Assembly (NCBI GenBank): GCA_900752845.1
Contig: CAADWU010000145.1
Coordinates: 1 to 33,873, forward strand
Length of the DNA stretch: 33,873 bases
Reading direction: 5' to 3'
DNA from: Candidatus Gastranaerophilales bacterium
GTDB lineage: Bacteria; Cyanobacteriota; Vampirovibrionia; Gastranaerophilales; Gastranaerophilaceae
Shown: positions 15,062 to 24,250 of the stretch, piece by piece
Layout: each line of letters begins with the position of its first letter
Position numbering within the stretch: the first letter of the stretch is position 1
Notes under the pieces: generated by a model
Seen by the model: the letters and a program-made list of their open reading frames with translations, nothing else
Databases searched by the model: none
What the model was told of the DNA's origin: nothing
Program-made: the position numbers and the translations under genes

Positions 15062-17161
15062 CTACTCCATCGCATAAGATTCACCGATTGTATCTATAGC
15101 TTCAACCTTAATATCAGTAATCAATTCGGAATAAGATATAACCACAATTGTCGGAATATGACGTTCCAGCAATTGATACAACGGAAGTCTTATTCTTGGA
15201 GAACAAAGGATAACAGGCTGCTGTCCGCATGCCTGATGTGCTCTCATCAATGTAGTAGCTGTTGTTTCAATGAGTTCCTGAACCTGCATTGGATTTAACA
15301 GGAACATAGTTCCAAGCTCTGTTCTTTGACAGCTGTCATCAAGAGTTTTTTCCCACTCGGGTGACAGAGTTAAAGCATACAGAACCTTGTCGTCACCGAC
15401 ATTTGATAAACAAATCTGACGACCTAATGCTGCCCTCAAGCGTTCGGATAAAATATCAGGCTCTTTTGAAAATCTTGCATAATCGCAAAGTCTTTCAAAT
15501 ACAAAGATAATATCTTTTATTGAAACTTTTTCACGAATTAAGTTAACAAATATTTTTCTCAAATCGCTTGTAGAAATAATTGTCGGTACAAGGTCATTGA
15601 CAAGTGTAGGGTCTTGAGAACGTACGAGTTCCATAAGTTTCAATACATCTGTTTTTGTCATAACTTCATCAACGTGTTTTCTTACACACTCTTGCAAGTG
15701 AGTAACAATAACGTCTGTAGAATCAACAGCTGTAACAGAACGAGCCATTTTCGCATCTTCGGGTCCTATCCAGTAAGCCTGTGTTTGATAAGTCGGATCA
15801 ATACCGATAATTGCATCTTGCGGAACTTCTTTTCTCATAGCATCCCACTGGTCTGCAATTACCATTAATTTACCGGGGTATACATATCCTGTTGCAACAG
15901 TGTTACCACGAATTGAAATCATATATTCATTGGCATCAAGAGCTGATGAATCCATAATTCTTATGTTAGGCAGAATGTAGCCGAGTTCATCAGTAACTCT
16001 TTGACGTAAAGCTGCGATTTTAGCAAGCAATTGACCTTCCTGGTCAGGATCGGCAATTACAAGAAGGTTTGAGCCAACCTGCAAGCTTAATACGTCAACA
16101 CCTAAACGCTCATACATTCTGTTAGGATTAACAAGGTCTTGCATGTTCTGACGAACGTTTTCCAATTGTCCCAATTGAGATTGAACATCCGCATTAATTA
16201 ATGTAGAGAAACCTGCTACAAATAATCCTATTGCGAATAAAGTGAACGGCACCCAAGGCAAGCCTGTCCAGTGCCCCGTAACAGCAAGTAAAACTAAGAA
16301 ACTTGCAGAAAGGAATAATGCATTAGGTTTGCTGACAACCTGAGCTGTAACATCCGTACCTAATGAGTTTGCGGCAGATGAACGTGTCATAAAAATACCG
16401 GCTGCAATTGACATCAAAAGAGATGGAAGCTGTGAAGCCAAACCGTCACCGATTGTTAATATCGTATATTTTGAAACCGCATCTGCTACAGGCATCTGGT
16501 TCATCAAACATCCTATACACAAACCGCCGATAATATTAATAAGCACGATAATGATACCTGCAATAGTATCCCCTTTTACGAACTTCATCGCACCGTCCAT
16601 ACTACCGAAAAGGTTTGATTCTCTTTGCAAGTCTTCACGTTTTTTAGTTGCTTCTTCAGGTGAAATCAACCCTGCATTAAAGTCGGCATCAATTGTCATT
16701 TGTTTACCCGGCATCGCATCCAGGGCAAATCTGGCAGCAACTTCAGCGATACGTTCCGCACCTTTTGTGATAACCATAAACTGGACAACAGTGATTATAA
16801 GGAAGATTACACCTCCTACAATCATATTGCCGCCTGTTACAAATGTTCCGAATGCGTGAATTACTTCACCAGCTTCACCTTTTGAAAGAATAAGTCTTGT
16901 TGACGCAATTGAAAGCACAAGTCGAAACATTGTACCAATCAAAATAATTGACGGGAATGAAGCAAGTTCCAATGTTTTCTTTACATACAAAGAAATCATC
17001 ATCAGAACAATACCTAGCGTAATATTTAAACAGATACAAATGTTAACAACCCAGTTTGGAAGTTCGCACAAAAGCAGTACAATAAGAAGCAATACGAATA
17101 TTGCCATAAATACTTCACTTAAACTGTTACCTCCTCCGCCTTGCGCCTGTTCCTGTGCCAT
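15062..17161 (-). CDS. flhA: Flagellar-type type III export gate protein FlhA
   Basis: A 699-aa FHIPEP-family protein (FlhA/SctV). The N-terminal half holds about eight membrane helices starting at residue 13 (VFMAIFVLLLIVLLLCELPN) and the conserved loop ARFALDAMPGKQM with GLISPEEA. The C-terminal cytoplasmic domain (from about 340) has NLLVIADPDQEG and the nonameric ring-forming segments. It forms the substrate gate at the base of the export apparatus. Its ATG overlaps the fliH stop (TAATG). FlhA rather than SctV is favoured because fliE, fliF and fliH precede it. Other gate genes (flhB, fliP, fliQ, fliR) and the ATPase fliI are not in this window. Confidence 0.93.
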   Translation of the reverse strand: MAQEQAQGGGGNSLSEVFMAIFVLLLIVLLLCELPNWVVNICICLNITLGIVLMMISLYVKKTLELASFPSIILIGTMFRLVLSIASTRLILSKGEAGEVIHAFGTFVTGGNMIVGGVIFLIITVVQFMVITKGAERIAEVAARFALDAMPGKQMTIDADFNAGLISPEEATKKREDLQRESNLFGSMDGAMKFVKGDTIAGIIIVLINIIGGLCIGCLMNQMPVADAVSKYTILTIGDGLASQLPSLLMSIAAGIFMTRSSAANSLGTDVTAQVVSKPNALFLSASFLVLLAVTGHWTGLPWVPFTLFAIGLFVAGFSTLINADVQSQLGQLENVRQNMQDLVNPNRMYERLGVDVLSLQVGSNLLVIADPDQEGQLLAKIAALRQRVTDELGYILPNIRIMDSSALDANEYMISIRGNTVATGYVYPGKLMVIADQWDAMRKEVPQDAIIGIDPTYQTQAYWIGPEDAKMARSVTAVDSTDVIVTHLQECVRKHVDEVMTKTDVLKLMELVRSQDPTLVNDLVPTIISTSDLRKIFVNLIREKVSIKDIIFVFERLCDYARFSKEPDILSERLRAALGRQICLSNVGDDKVLYALTLSPEWEKTLDDSCQRTELGTMFLLNPMQVQELIETTATTLMRAHQACGQQPVILCSPRIRLPLYQLLERHIPTIVVISYSELITDIKVEAIDTIGESYAME

Positions 17162-17856
17162 TAAATTTCTTTTAAAGCCTCACTTATTACCGACAATTGT
17201 GTTTCAATCGTCGCATCTATTACACCGTTTGTAGTTGTAACCATACAACCGCCTTCCATTAATTCTTCATCGGGCACAACAAGTACTTTTGCATCTAAGC
17301 CTGCTGTACTCATAAGTTCCGGTATTTCAGCTTTCAATAAAGATACCTGAGCAGGGTTTACTCTCAAAGTAATCTTTGTTTCTTCTTTAGAAAGTCCTTT
17401 TAATATTTCAAGAATATTATCGAGGATTACAGAAGGATCTTGCTGTATCTCTCTTTTAATAATTTTTTTAGCAATATCAACACTGATTTCCAAAATATCA
17501 GGAGCTATGTACTCAAACACCTCCTGTTTAGCTGAAAGAAAAGCTATTATAGAACTTTTTACATACGAAATATCCTCTGAAGCCTGTTGCAAGCCTGCCT
17601 GATATCCCTCTTTGGCGGCAGCTTCTTTAATAGTTTGAGCTTCTTCACGTGCTCTTGAGATAAGATTTCTGTCATCAATTCTTCTGAAACCTCGTCTTCT
17701 GTCGCCTCTGCGGCGTTCCTGACGCTGTTTGAAATCTATATTATCCAGGTTAAATAAGTCGATTTTATCTTCATCGACCTGTTTTTCCGCCTCAATAGCA
17801 GACGGTTTTTCTTCAATAACCTCCGCCGGTTTCTGGATTTTCTTTTTAATAATCAT
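17161..17856 (-). CDS. fliH: Flagellar export apparatus stator FliH
   Basis: A 231-aa protein. The N-terminal 70 residues are charged and disordered, with a very basic patch (RQERRRGDRRRGFRR). A helical segment with EEAQTIKEAAAKEGYQAGLQ and a C-terminal V/A-ATPase E-subunit-like domain follow, ending EGGCMVTTTNGVIDATIETQ, the FliH/SctL signature. FliH links the FliI ATPase to the C-ring and regulates it. It lies 11 bp after the FliG-like gene and overlaps flhA by one base. fliI would be expected next but is absent, flhA taking its place. Confidence 0.88.
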   Translation of the reverse strand: MIIKKKIQKPAEVIEEKPSAIEAEKQVDEDKIDLFNLDNIDFKQRQERRRGDRRRGFRRIDDRNLISRAREEAQTIKEAAAKEGYQAGLQQASEDISYVKSSIIAFLSAKQEVFEYIAPDILEISVDIAKKIIKREIQQDPSVILDNILEILKGLSKEETKITLRVNPAQVSLLKAEIPELMSTAGLDAKVLVVPDEELMEGGCMVTTTNGVIDATIETQLSVISEALKEI

Positions 17857-17867
17857 GATTAATTTTA

Positions 17868-18881
17868 TTATACACCATCTTCTATGTGTGTGGCAATAAT
17901 ATTTGCAACTTTGGGTGGAATTTCATAATATTCTCCTTCCAAAGCATTAAAAACAAATTTTCTGACTTTCGGGCGTTCAAGTTTTAGCATTTGTTCAAGT
18001 TGCGGACGTTGTACAAATTGAGAAATATTTTGGATTTTTGCCACTACCTTAGACGGGCTCAAAGCTATGCGTGATTTTGGTAAATTTGTACGGATTTCCT
18101 GGAGGCATCGTAATGCAATGCTTGCATCAACTTTTTGTCCTAAATCAGGCATTTCCATAAATTTTATAACAGATTGTGCATCATTCGGATCAAATTTATT
18201 AAGTATAGTTTGAACTTTTTCCTGTCTTACTTTTTGGAACAGAAGTGCAAGCGTAGCGAGTTTAAGTATTTTAGTATCAGTTCCGGGAGGAACGGCAAGA
18301 CCTGCCTGCTGAGGCATTGGAATATTTCCTTGAGAAGGCATTTGTCCGCCCTGATTCATAGCAGCTTGTTCCTGCTGCTGCTGTTGTTCTTGCATTTGCT
18401 GCTGCATTGCATCAATATTTGATTGACTTGCAGCCTGTTCCATCAAGCCTTCATCAATTAAATTTTTCTCTTTTAATTCAGCAACACAGTCTAGATATGT
18501 TTTTTTAACGTGATGCTCTATTAACTGCAAAATCTGTTCTTGAGGTAAATTTTGGCTGAATGCGTTTTTTGCAATCTCAAAAATTGTGAATGCAATTTTT
18601 TGCATTACAGGATCCCAATACTGCTGCGGTATTCCGGAACGCACCAAATCTACAGACTTGTGGTAAGACCACTCTGCAATTATTTGGGTAATCATTATTG
18701 CCGTATCAAGGTCAAACTGACCTTCATCATACAAAGACTGACCTGCTATTGTGGAAAAGTTTAAAAGGGTATTTGCAACATAATTTTTCTGAGCATCATT
18801 AAAATCAGCAGGAATAAGTTCTACCGCCTGCTGCGCCAGATTTTGTGCAAAACCTTTATAATCAAAACCGTTAATAGCCAT
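17868..18881 (-). CDS. FliG-position protein (divergent FliG-like motor-switch candidate)
   Basis: A 337-aa, all-helical soluble protein located between fliF and fliH, the slot normally held by fliG. Residues 1-155 and 205-337 are helical domains joined by a low-complexity linker rich in Gln (MQQQMQEQQQQQEQ, near 165-180) and Pro/Gly. The C-terminal part (LLFQKVRQEKVQTILNKFDP and LKLERPKVRKFVFNALEG) has the armadillo-like helical rhythm of FliG, but I do not see the FliG middle-domain EHPQ motif or a clear charged motor helix. So FliG is inferred from position and fold style only. A non-rotary adaptor between the MS ring and FliH is possible. It starts 14 bp after fliF. Confidence 0.6.
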   Translation of the reverse strand: MAINGFDYKGFAQNLAQQAVELIPADFNDAQKNYVANTLLNFSTIAGQSLYDEGQFDLDTAIMITQIIAEWSYHKSVDLVRSGIPQQYWDPVMQKIAFTIFEIAKNAFSQNLPQEQILQLIEHHVKKTYLDCVAELKEKNLIDEGLMEQAASQSNIDAMQQQMQEQQQQQEQAAMNQGGQMPSQGNIPMPQQAGLAVPPGTDTKILKLATLALLFQKVRQEKVQTILNKFDPNDAQSVIKFMEMPDLGQKVDASIALRCLQEIRTNLPKSRIALSPSKVVAKIQNISQFVQRPQLEQMLKLERPKVRKFVFNALEGEYYEIPPKVANIIATHIEDGV

Positions 18882-18895
18882 TTTTTACACCACAG

Positions 18896-20566
18896 TTACC
18901 CTTGTTCAATCCAGCTCTTAATCTTTTCACCGGCTTCTTCATCGTCAGCATCAGAAAGCTCTGCTGACAGATTAGAAAGCGTATCCATTAATTGTTCAGG
19001 ACTTTGCTGCGCTATGTATTCTCTTTGCTGTTGTTCAAGCAGACCTTGTGCAAGTTCGGATTGTCTTTCAGTTAATTGGGCTGCTCTATTATTAATATCG
19101 CTTAATATTTGTTCTTGTTGAGCTGTTTTTTGTCTTAACATTTCAACTTCACGTCTGTTAGCTTCTTCTGCTGCTTTAACCTTATTAGATACAGCTCTGA
19201 ACACTATAATCAAACCTATTGCGCTTAATGCAATTGCTATCCACCAAGGATTTCCTGTTTCATCAGGTTTAGGAAGATTTGCAGGTCTGTCTGATGCCAG
19301 ATAAGGGTCGGTTGAGTCCGAAAATGCAATTGAAACATTTTCTGCTAATACTTTCGGACTTGCAGCTCTTGCTATCAAATCTTTTAATTCCTCAAGAGTT
19401 GTATTGGCAGGTAAAGAATTTTTATCAAGAGTTACGGCAATTGATATTTCTTCAACTACGCCCGGTTTTATGTATTCATTTGTTTGTGTTTTTGTTACAC
19501 CGTATTGAGTTTCTCTTGCAGTACGGGAATAATTTCTGTTCTGGCTGGAATCGGATGCACCGTTTGGCAAGCCGTTAGGAAGATATACACTTACCGCATT
19601 TACGTTTTTGTTAGAATCTGTAGTTTGATCACCCAATCCTTCAGAGAAAGTCTGTTCGGTAACAGAAGCTTTTCTGTTAGGATCATAATCAATTGTAAAC
19701 TTTTCTACAGGTGCTTGTCTTAAGAAAGTACTTACTGTAGCAATATAGTTTCCCTGACCGATAAGTCTGTCTAACTGCTGATTAACTTTTGCAGTCATAT
19801 ACTTATCATTTTCTTCAATTTTTTGAAGCATTTCATCTTCAGCGTCCATAATACTGTGATAAGTATTGCCGTTAGTGTCAGTAATTGCAATATTATCTGC
19901 AGTCAAACCGGTTACACTTCCGAGAAGCAGGTTTGTAATTGCTTTTATTTTTAATTGGTCAAGTTTTGTTGCATCTTTATCCAAAGTAATCTGAACTGTA
20001 GCTGTTACAGGTTTTTGCATAGATGTAAACATTGTTTGTTCAGGAATTGAAATAAACACAGATGCATTGTCAACGCCGTCAATTCTTCTTATTAATCTTG
20101 ATAATTCACCGTTAATTGCTCTTGACAGTCTTATTTTTTTATCTTCTTTAGTTGAAGTAAAGTCGCCTTTATCAAAAATTTCAAGACCGATATTTTGATC
20201 CATCAAACCGCTTTGAACGATTTGTATTAACGCAGTATCCCTATCTGATGTATAGCAGGCTTTTCTGCCTGTTTTACAATCACCTTTTTTAAGATATAAA
20301 ATAGATTTTGTACCGTCAATTCTTCTGCTTACAGCAATATCATACTTAGCAAGCAGAGCTTGAATTTCAATTGCTTTCCCTAAATTATCGGTAGTAAGCA
20401 AATCAACGTTTTCTTTAATCGGTTCACCTGTTACTTCAACACCGTTTGCAGGTTTATTGGAAGATTTGACAATACCGATTGTCATTACAAGTGCCAGTAC
20501 AATTACTATTGCACCGATTATCCCGTATAATGCCGCTTTGTTTTCCAATAATTTTTGAAAGTCCAT
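18896..20566 (-). CDS. fliF: Flagellar MS-ring protein FliF
   Basis: A 556-aa protein forming the inner-membrane MS ring. Seen: first membrane helix at 13-30 (YGIIGAIVIVLALVMTIG), the ring-building YscJ/FliF domain with NGELSRLIRRIDGVDNASVFISIPE, a second periplasmic domain with a low-complexity insert (NGLPNGASDSSQNRNYSRTA), a second membrane helix near 438-455 (WWIAIALSAIGLIIVF), and a C-terminal coiled coil rich in Gln/Glu (EEANRREVEMLRQKTAQQEQ). FliE upstream and the FliG-like gene downstream agree with the flagellar order. It follows fliE by 96 bp. Confidence 0.92.
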   Translation of the reverse strand: MDFQKLLENKAALYGIIGAIVIVLALVMTIGIVKSSNKPANGVEVTGEPIKENVDLLTTDNLGKAIEIQALLAKYDIAVSRRIDGTKSILYLKKGDCKTGRKACYTSDRDTALIQIVQSGLMDQNIGLEIFDKGDFTSTKEDKKIRLSRAINGELSRLIRRIDGVDNASVFISIPEQTMFTSMQKPVTATVQITLDKDATKLDQLKIKAITNLLLGSVTGLTADNIAITDTNGNTYHSIMDAEDEMLQKIEENDKYMTAKVNQQLDRLIGQGNYIATVSTFLRQAPVEKFTIDYDPNRKASVTEQTFSEGLGDQTTDSNKNVNAVSVYLPNGLPNGASDSSQNRNYSRTARETQYGVTKTQTNEYIKPGVVEEISIAVTLDKNSLPANTTLEELKDLIARAASPKVLAENVSIAFSDSTDPYLASDRPANLPKPDETGNPWWIAIALSAIGLIIVFRAVSNKVKAAEEANRREVEMLRQKTAQQEQILSDINNRAAQLTERQSELAQGLLEQQQREYIAQQSPEQLMDTLSNLSAELSDADDEEAGEKIKSWIEQG

Positions 20567-20662
20567 TCTTTACCCTCTTTTGCAAACATTAGCCAAATTT
20601 ATGGATATTAGCAGATGTTTTGCCCCTGGTCTGTTTTAAAGTTAACTAACTCTAGTTACATT

Positions 20663-21004
20663 TTACACCTGAATTTGCATAACTTTGTCATACGCTTGTA
20701 TGACTTTTCCCGTAATTTGTGTTGCTACGTTAATGCTTATTTCAGATTTCGCCATAGCAGTCATAACATCGTGAATATCAACGTTATTACTTCCGGACAT
20801 TACATCTTTCAAAAGGTTATCAGGCGCATTCAATTCAGTGTTTAAATTCTCCACCAACCCTGACATTACCTGTTTAAAGTCACCGGTTTCGGGAGTTTCA
20901 ACTCTTGACATTCTTGCTGAAGGCATCTCGCCTACTCCTGTATCAAGTTTTGTGTGCTGAATTCTTCCTGCAAGGTCATATTGCGGATAAAAACTGTTAA
21001 ACAT
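20663..21004 (-). CDS. fliE: Flagellar hook-basal body protein FliE
   Basis: A 113-aa protein whose C-terminal 70 residues match FliE: FKQVMSGLVENLN, the DIHDVMTAMAKSEI segment and the terminal TGKVIQAYDKVMQIQV. FliE forms the junction between the MS ring and the proximal rod and is secreted through the export gate. The N-terminal 40 residues are variable and polar. The ATG at 21004 has AAAGGCAGG a few bases upstream. It is the first gene of the fliE-fliF-fliG-like-fliH-flhA operon. Confidence 0.9.
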   Translation of the reverse strand: MFNSFYPQYDLAGRIQHTKLDTGVGEMPSARMSRVETPETGDFKQVMSGLVENLNTELNAPDNLLKDVMSGSNNVDIHDVMTAMAKSEISINVATQITGKVIQAYDKVMQIQV

Positions 21005-21033
21005 TTTGCCTGCCTTTCTTATATTTATTCTAT

Positions 21034-21061
21034 CGTATATTTACGGAATTTATATAGTAAA
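21034..21061 (-). promoter_or_regulatory. Possible promoter of the fliE operon
   Basis: Minus strand: TTTACT (21061-21056), 16-nt spacer, TATACG (21039-21034). No sigma28-type (TAAA/GCCGATAA) or sigma54-type (GG/GC) element is apparent. A perfect palindrome, CTGAATTCAG, lies at 21077-21086, just upstream, with a second CTGAATT half-site 13 nt away, and could be an operator. Confidence 0.4.
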
Positions 21062-21163
21062 CAGGCAAAAAATCATCTGAATTCAGTAGATAAAAACCTG
21101 AATTTAGCACAAATTTACTACCTGTCATGCAGACTTTAATGATTTTTTTTGGAAAATCAATCT

Positions 21164-21613
21164 TTATTGAATGTCTTCAAGCTCTTTTCTGATATCTTCA
21201 ACAGATACATGAACAACCGGAGCTCCGTCCTCTTTTCTTAAATAAACTTCTTTAATTCCTGATTGAACAATGAAACGTTTGCATAAAATACAGATAAAAT
21301 TATGACCGTAAATATACATTGTAGAACCTTTGCATCTGTCCTGACCTGCTTGAATTATAGCATTTTGTTCGGCATGGATTGAACGGCAGGTTTCATATCT
21401 GGTGCCTGATTCAATGTTATGTTTTATACGGTAACACTCACCTCGCTCATAGCAGGATTCAACCTTTGAAGGTGTTCCGTTATAACCTGTAGCCTTGATT
21501 TTTTTATCGTCACCTACAATTACTGCTCCTACCTGTGCTCTTATGCAGTTTGAACGGCTTGCACAAGTTTTAGCAAGGTCTAAAAAATAATCTTCCCAAG
21601 ACTTTATTTCCAT
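21164..21613 (-). CDS. dCMP deaminase family protein
   Basis: A 149-aa zinc-dependent cytidine/deoxycytidylate deaminase, converting dCMP to dUMP for thymidylate synthesis. Seen: SNCIRAQVGAVIV, the zinc and proton-shuttle motif HAEQNAII (His80, Glu82), and Cys108/Cys111 in FICILC as the other zinc ligands (family PCxxC, with the Pro replaced). The YNGTPS segment and the extra Cys residues at 54, 60 and 76 fit the dCMP deaminase/ComEB branch. The ATG at 21613 has AAGGAATA upstream. It precedes the fliE operon on the same strand but is separated by 159 bp. Confidence 0.9.
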   Translation of the reverse strand: MEIKSWEDYFLDLAKTCASRSNCIRAQVGAVIVGDDKKIKATGYNGTPSKVESCYERGECYRIKHNIESGTRYETCRSIHAEQNAIIQAGQDRCKGSTMYIYGHNFICILCKRFIVQSGIKEVYLRKEDGAPVVHVSVEDIRKELEDIQ

Positions 21614-21689
21614 ATCTTATTCCTTATAATTTAAATCACTAAATATATTTTATACCAAAATGACACTCTTGCAAATATTTTATTTGTAT

Positions 21690-21695
21690 CATAAT
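21690..21695 (+). promoter_or_regulatory. -10 box of the glycosyltransferase gene, predicting a near-leaderless mRNA
   Basis: CATAAT ends 8 nt before the ATG at 21704, giving a leader of about 2 nt, and no SD is present. A weak -35, TTGCAA, lies at 21669-21674 with a 15-nt spacer. Confidence 0.4.
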
Positions 21696-21703
21696 ATTAA
21701 CTT

Positions 21704-22633
21704 ATGTTTAAGTTACTTAAATGTAAAAGAAAAAACTTAAGAAGTATAAACAAAACAGGTGTTGATTATAAGATAAAAAATTTCAGAGCTTTAGGAATTA
21801 CGGAGAACAAACGTGACATTAAAATTATAGTATCGTTAACTTCTTTTCCTGAAAGGATGAATGATATCCATTACACACTTTATTCATTATTAAATCAGGA
21901 TTTTAAACCTGACGAAATAATTTTATGGCTTTCCCAAGAAGAATTCCCGAATAAAGAAAATGACCTGCCTGAAAACGTTATTAAATTTTTAGAAAACGGA
22001 TTACAAATAAAGTGGTGTCAGAATTTGTATTCCTATAAAAAATTAATTCCGACACTAAAAGAAAATAAAAATACAAATTGTATTATAGTTACTGCAGATG
22101 ATGATATTTTCTATGAAAAAAGCTGGCTTTTAAAATTATACCAGTCACATTTGAAAGAACCTGAATGTATTATTTGCCATAGAGCACACAAAATTAAATT
22201 TGAAAACGAAAACATTGCTCCGTACAAAAAATGGAGAAAGAAAATCAGAGGCGGTTCTAAGCTGTTTTTAAATTTCTTTACCGGAGCAGGCGGAGTTTTG
22301 TACCCGATTAACAGTCTTTATAAGGATGTCGATAACATTGAACTGTTTATGAAGCTTGCGCCTAAAGCAGATGATATTTGGTTCTGGGCAATGGCTGTAT
22401 TAAACAAAACACCTATCTGTATTGCTAAAAACAGAGTTAGAGAGCTGACTTACGTTAATCCTGACAGAGAAAGAGGATTAACTAATCAGTTAACATTATT
22501 TGCATCAAATAAAAAAGGCGGAAATGATATTCAGTTGGCAAACATTATTAATCATTATCCGCAAATTTTAGATATTATAAAAGACAAAAAAAGTTTTGCA
22601 TCTATTGTCGGTAATTTCTTACACCTGTCGTAA
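21704..22633 (+). CDS. Glycosyltransferase, GT-A (family 2-like)
   Basis: A 309-aa soluble protein. After a basic N terminus, residues 40-50 (IKIIVSLTSFPER) begin a Rossmann-like GT-A fold; SLLNQDFKPDEIILW matches the second strand region, and IIVTADDDIFYEKSW carries the metal-binding Asp132-134 triad. A later KADDIWFWAMAV resembles the acceptor-side region of such enzymes. It lacks a signal peptide or membrane helix. The donor and acceptor are unknown; a surface glycan role is likely. It overlaps the convergent purH 3' end by 32 bases and has no cluster partners, which suggests an isolated insertion or an orphan glycan gene. Confidence 0.8.
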   Translation: MFKLLKCKRKNLRSINKTGVDYKIKNFRALGITENKRDIKIIVSLTSFPERMNDIHYTLYSLLNQDFKPDEIILWLSQEEFPNKENDLPENVIKFLENGLQIKWCQNLYSYKKLIPTLKENKNTNCIIVTADDDIFYEKSWLLKLYQSHLKEPECIICHRAHKIKFENENIAPYKKWRKKIRGGSKLFLNFFTGAGGVLYPINSLYKDVDNIELFMKLAPKADDIWFWAMAVLNKTPICIAKNRVRELTYVNPDRERGLTNQLTLFASNKKGGNDIQLANIINHYPQILDIIKDKKSFASIVGNFLHLS

Positions 22634-24107
22634 TCATTGCAATACCGTATTTATCGCAGGTTTCAATTATCTTTTGGTCTTTTATTGCACCGCCGGGCTG
22701 AATAATTAAGCCAATTCTACCCTGAATTGCGGAATAAATGCAATCTTCGGCAAAGATAGGGGAATCTGAAGCAAGAACTGCTTCTTTTGAATTGTCACAA
22801 GCATAATTTAATGCCCATTCTACAGCCGCTAAAGCATTTGTCTGACCTTGTGCTATAGCAGAAGTTTTAAAATCTCTTGCTATTACTGCTGCATTTGTTT
22901 TAGCATGTTTTACAACTTTCCAGGCAAAAATAGCATCTTCAATTTGTTCTGCTGTAGGTTTTTCTCTTGTTACGACTTTGAACATATCTTTATCAAGCTC
23001 GCTGTTATTGCTGTCCTGAACAAGAGCACCAAAAGGCGACATTATAACTTCTTCACAAGTCATTTTTCTGTAATCTTTTAATAAAGTATTTAATTTAACA
23101 AGTTTTATTTCAGAATTATCTTTAAACAGTTCAATTGCTTTTTCATCAAAATCAGGTGCAATTACAACTTCTACAGACATTGAATTTAAGTGTTTTGCAA
23201 CCTCCTCATCAACGGGTTTAGAAAACCCGACAGTTCCGTAAAAAGAGCTGACAGGATCACAATCAAAAGCTTTGGTATATGCATCGTAAATCGAACGTCC
23301 GAGAGCAACCCCGCAAGGTTTGGTATGTCTTATGATAGAAACTGCATTAACATCATAAAACTCACTTACAAGATTTGTTGCCTCTGTAATATTTAGTATA
23401 TCGTTAAAAGTTAATTCTTTTCCGTTAACAACTTCATAATCAACCATGCCTTCTGTTTTATATATTGCACCTTTTTGATGCGGATTTTCACCATATTGCA
23501 AATCTTTTAGTTTTTCAAAGTTATAAGTTTTAAAAGGTTTTTCTCCTGTTTGTTCTGCAAGTTTTGAAGAAATAAGTCTGTCATAATTAGATGTTAAGTT
23601 GAAAGCTTTAGCAGCAAGTTTCAGTCTGCCAAAATCATTAGCGTTTAATGCCACATAATAATCAACTTTATCAGTAATCACAGTAACATTCTTATAATTC
23701 TTTGCACCGGCTCTCAATAACGCACAACCGACAATATCAATTTTTGATATCATCTCTCCGACATCGTTATTTTCAAAAATTATTTTTTCAAACGGACATA
23801 GGTTTACAACTACCATGTCGAAAGATTTAACAGCAAATTTTTCAAGCTCGTTTAATTCTCTTGCATCAGAAGTGTTCGCAAGAATACCTGCAAAAATTGT
23901 CTCATTTAATGCATTAAGTTCCCCTGAAAGCAACCCCGGACATCCTGAAAATTCGGCTAAATTAATAACTTCTATTTCAGCACTTTTCAAAAGTTCATAG
24001 GTATCACCGCCGGCAACAATTTCGTAATCAAATTTTTCTGTCAGATTTTTTGCAAAATCAATTAAACCTACTTTGTCATAAACACTTATAAATGCACGTC
24101 TTTTCAT
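22602..24107 (-). CDS. purH: Bifunctional AICAR formyltransferase / IMP cyclohydrolase
   Basis: A 501-aa enzyme that carries out the last two steps of purine synthesis, AICAR to FAICAR to IMP. The N-terminal MGS-like cyclohydrolase domain starts RRAFISVYDKVGLIDFAKNL; the formyltransferase domain contains LQYGENPHQKGAIY, SIIRHTKPCGVALG (catalytic region, Arg-His instead of the common Lys-His), ASDSPIFAEDC and the C-terminal GGAIKDQKIIETC. Length is slightly short but complete. GGGGAAG precedes the ATG at 24107. It is the only purine gene here. Confidence 0.96.
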   Translation of the reverse strand: MKRRAFISVYDKVGLIDFAKNLTEKFDYEIVAGGDTYELLKSAEIEVINLAEFSGCPGLLSGELNALNETIFAGILANTSDARELNELEKFAVKSFDMVVVNLCPFEKIIFENNDVGEMISKIDIVGCALLRAGAKNYKNVTVITDKVDYYVALNANDFGRLKLAAKAFNLTSNYDRLISSKLAEQTGEKPFKTYNFEKLKDLQYGENPHQKGAIYKTEGMVDYEVVNGKELTFNDILNITEATNLVSEFYDVNAVSIIRHTKPCGVALGRSIYDAYTKAFDCDPVSSFYGTVGFSKPVDEEVAKHLNSMSVEVVIAPDFDEKAIELFKDNSEIKLVKLNTLLKDYRKMTCEEVIMSPFGALVQDSNNSELDKDMFKVVTREKPTAEQIEDAIFAWKVVKHAKTNAAVIARDFKTSAIAQGQTNALAAVEWALNYACDNSKEAVLASDSPIFAEDCIYSAIQGRIGLIIQPGGAIKDQKIIETCDKYGIAMITTGVRNYRQ

Positions 24108-24202
24108 TGTCTTCCCCTATTCGATAACTTTTTCTTACATTATATCACCAATTCTAAAAATCAGGGGGGTTCTTAGCATTTCGTAACTATTTTTAGTTTT
24201 TC

Positions 24203-24231
24203 TTGAAATAATTTTTTTCATATATTATAAT
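24203..24231 (+). promoter_or_regulatory. Sigma70-type promoter for 24251-24910
   Basis: TTGAAA (24203-24208), 17-nt spacer, TATAAT (24226-24231). The short leader has AGAGGA just upstream of the ATG at 24251. Confidence 0.75.
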
Positions 24232-24250
24232 TAGGCAAAAAGAGGATTAT

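Noticed and set aside
18361..18422. Trinucleotide repeat as a phase-variation site in the FliG-like gene
   Set aside because: The Gln-rich stretch uses mixed triplets; changes would keep the frame, so it would vary linker length at most.
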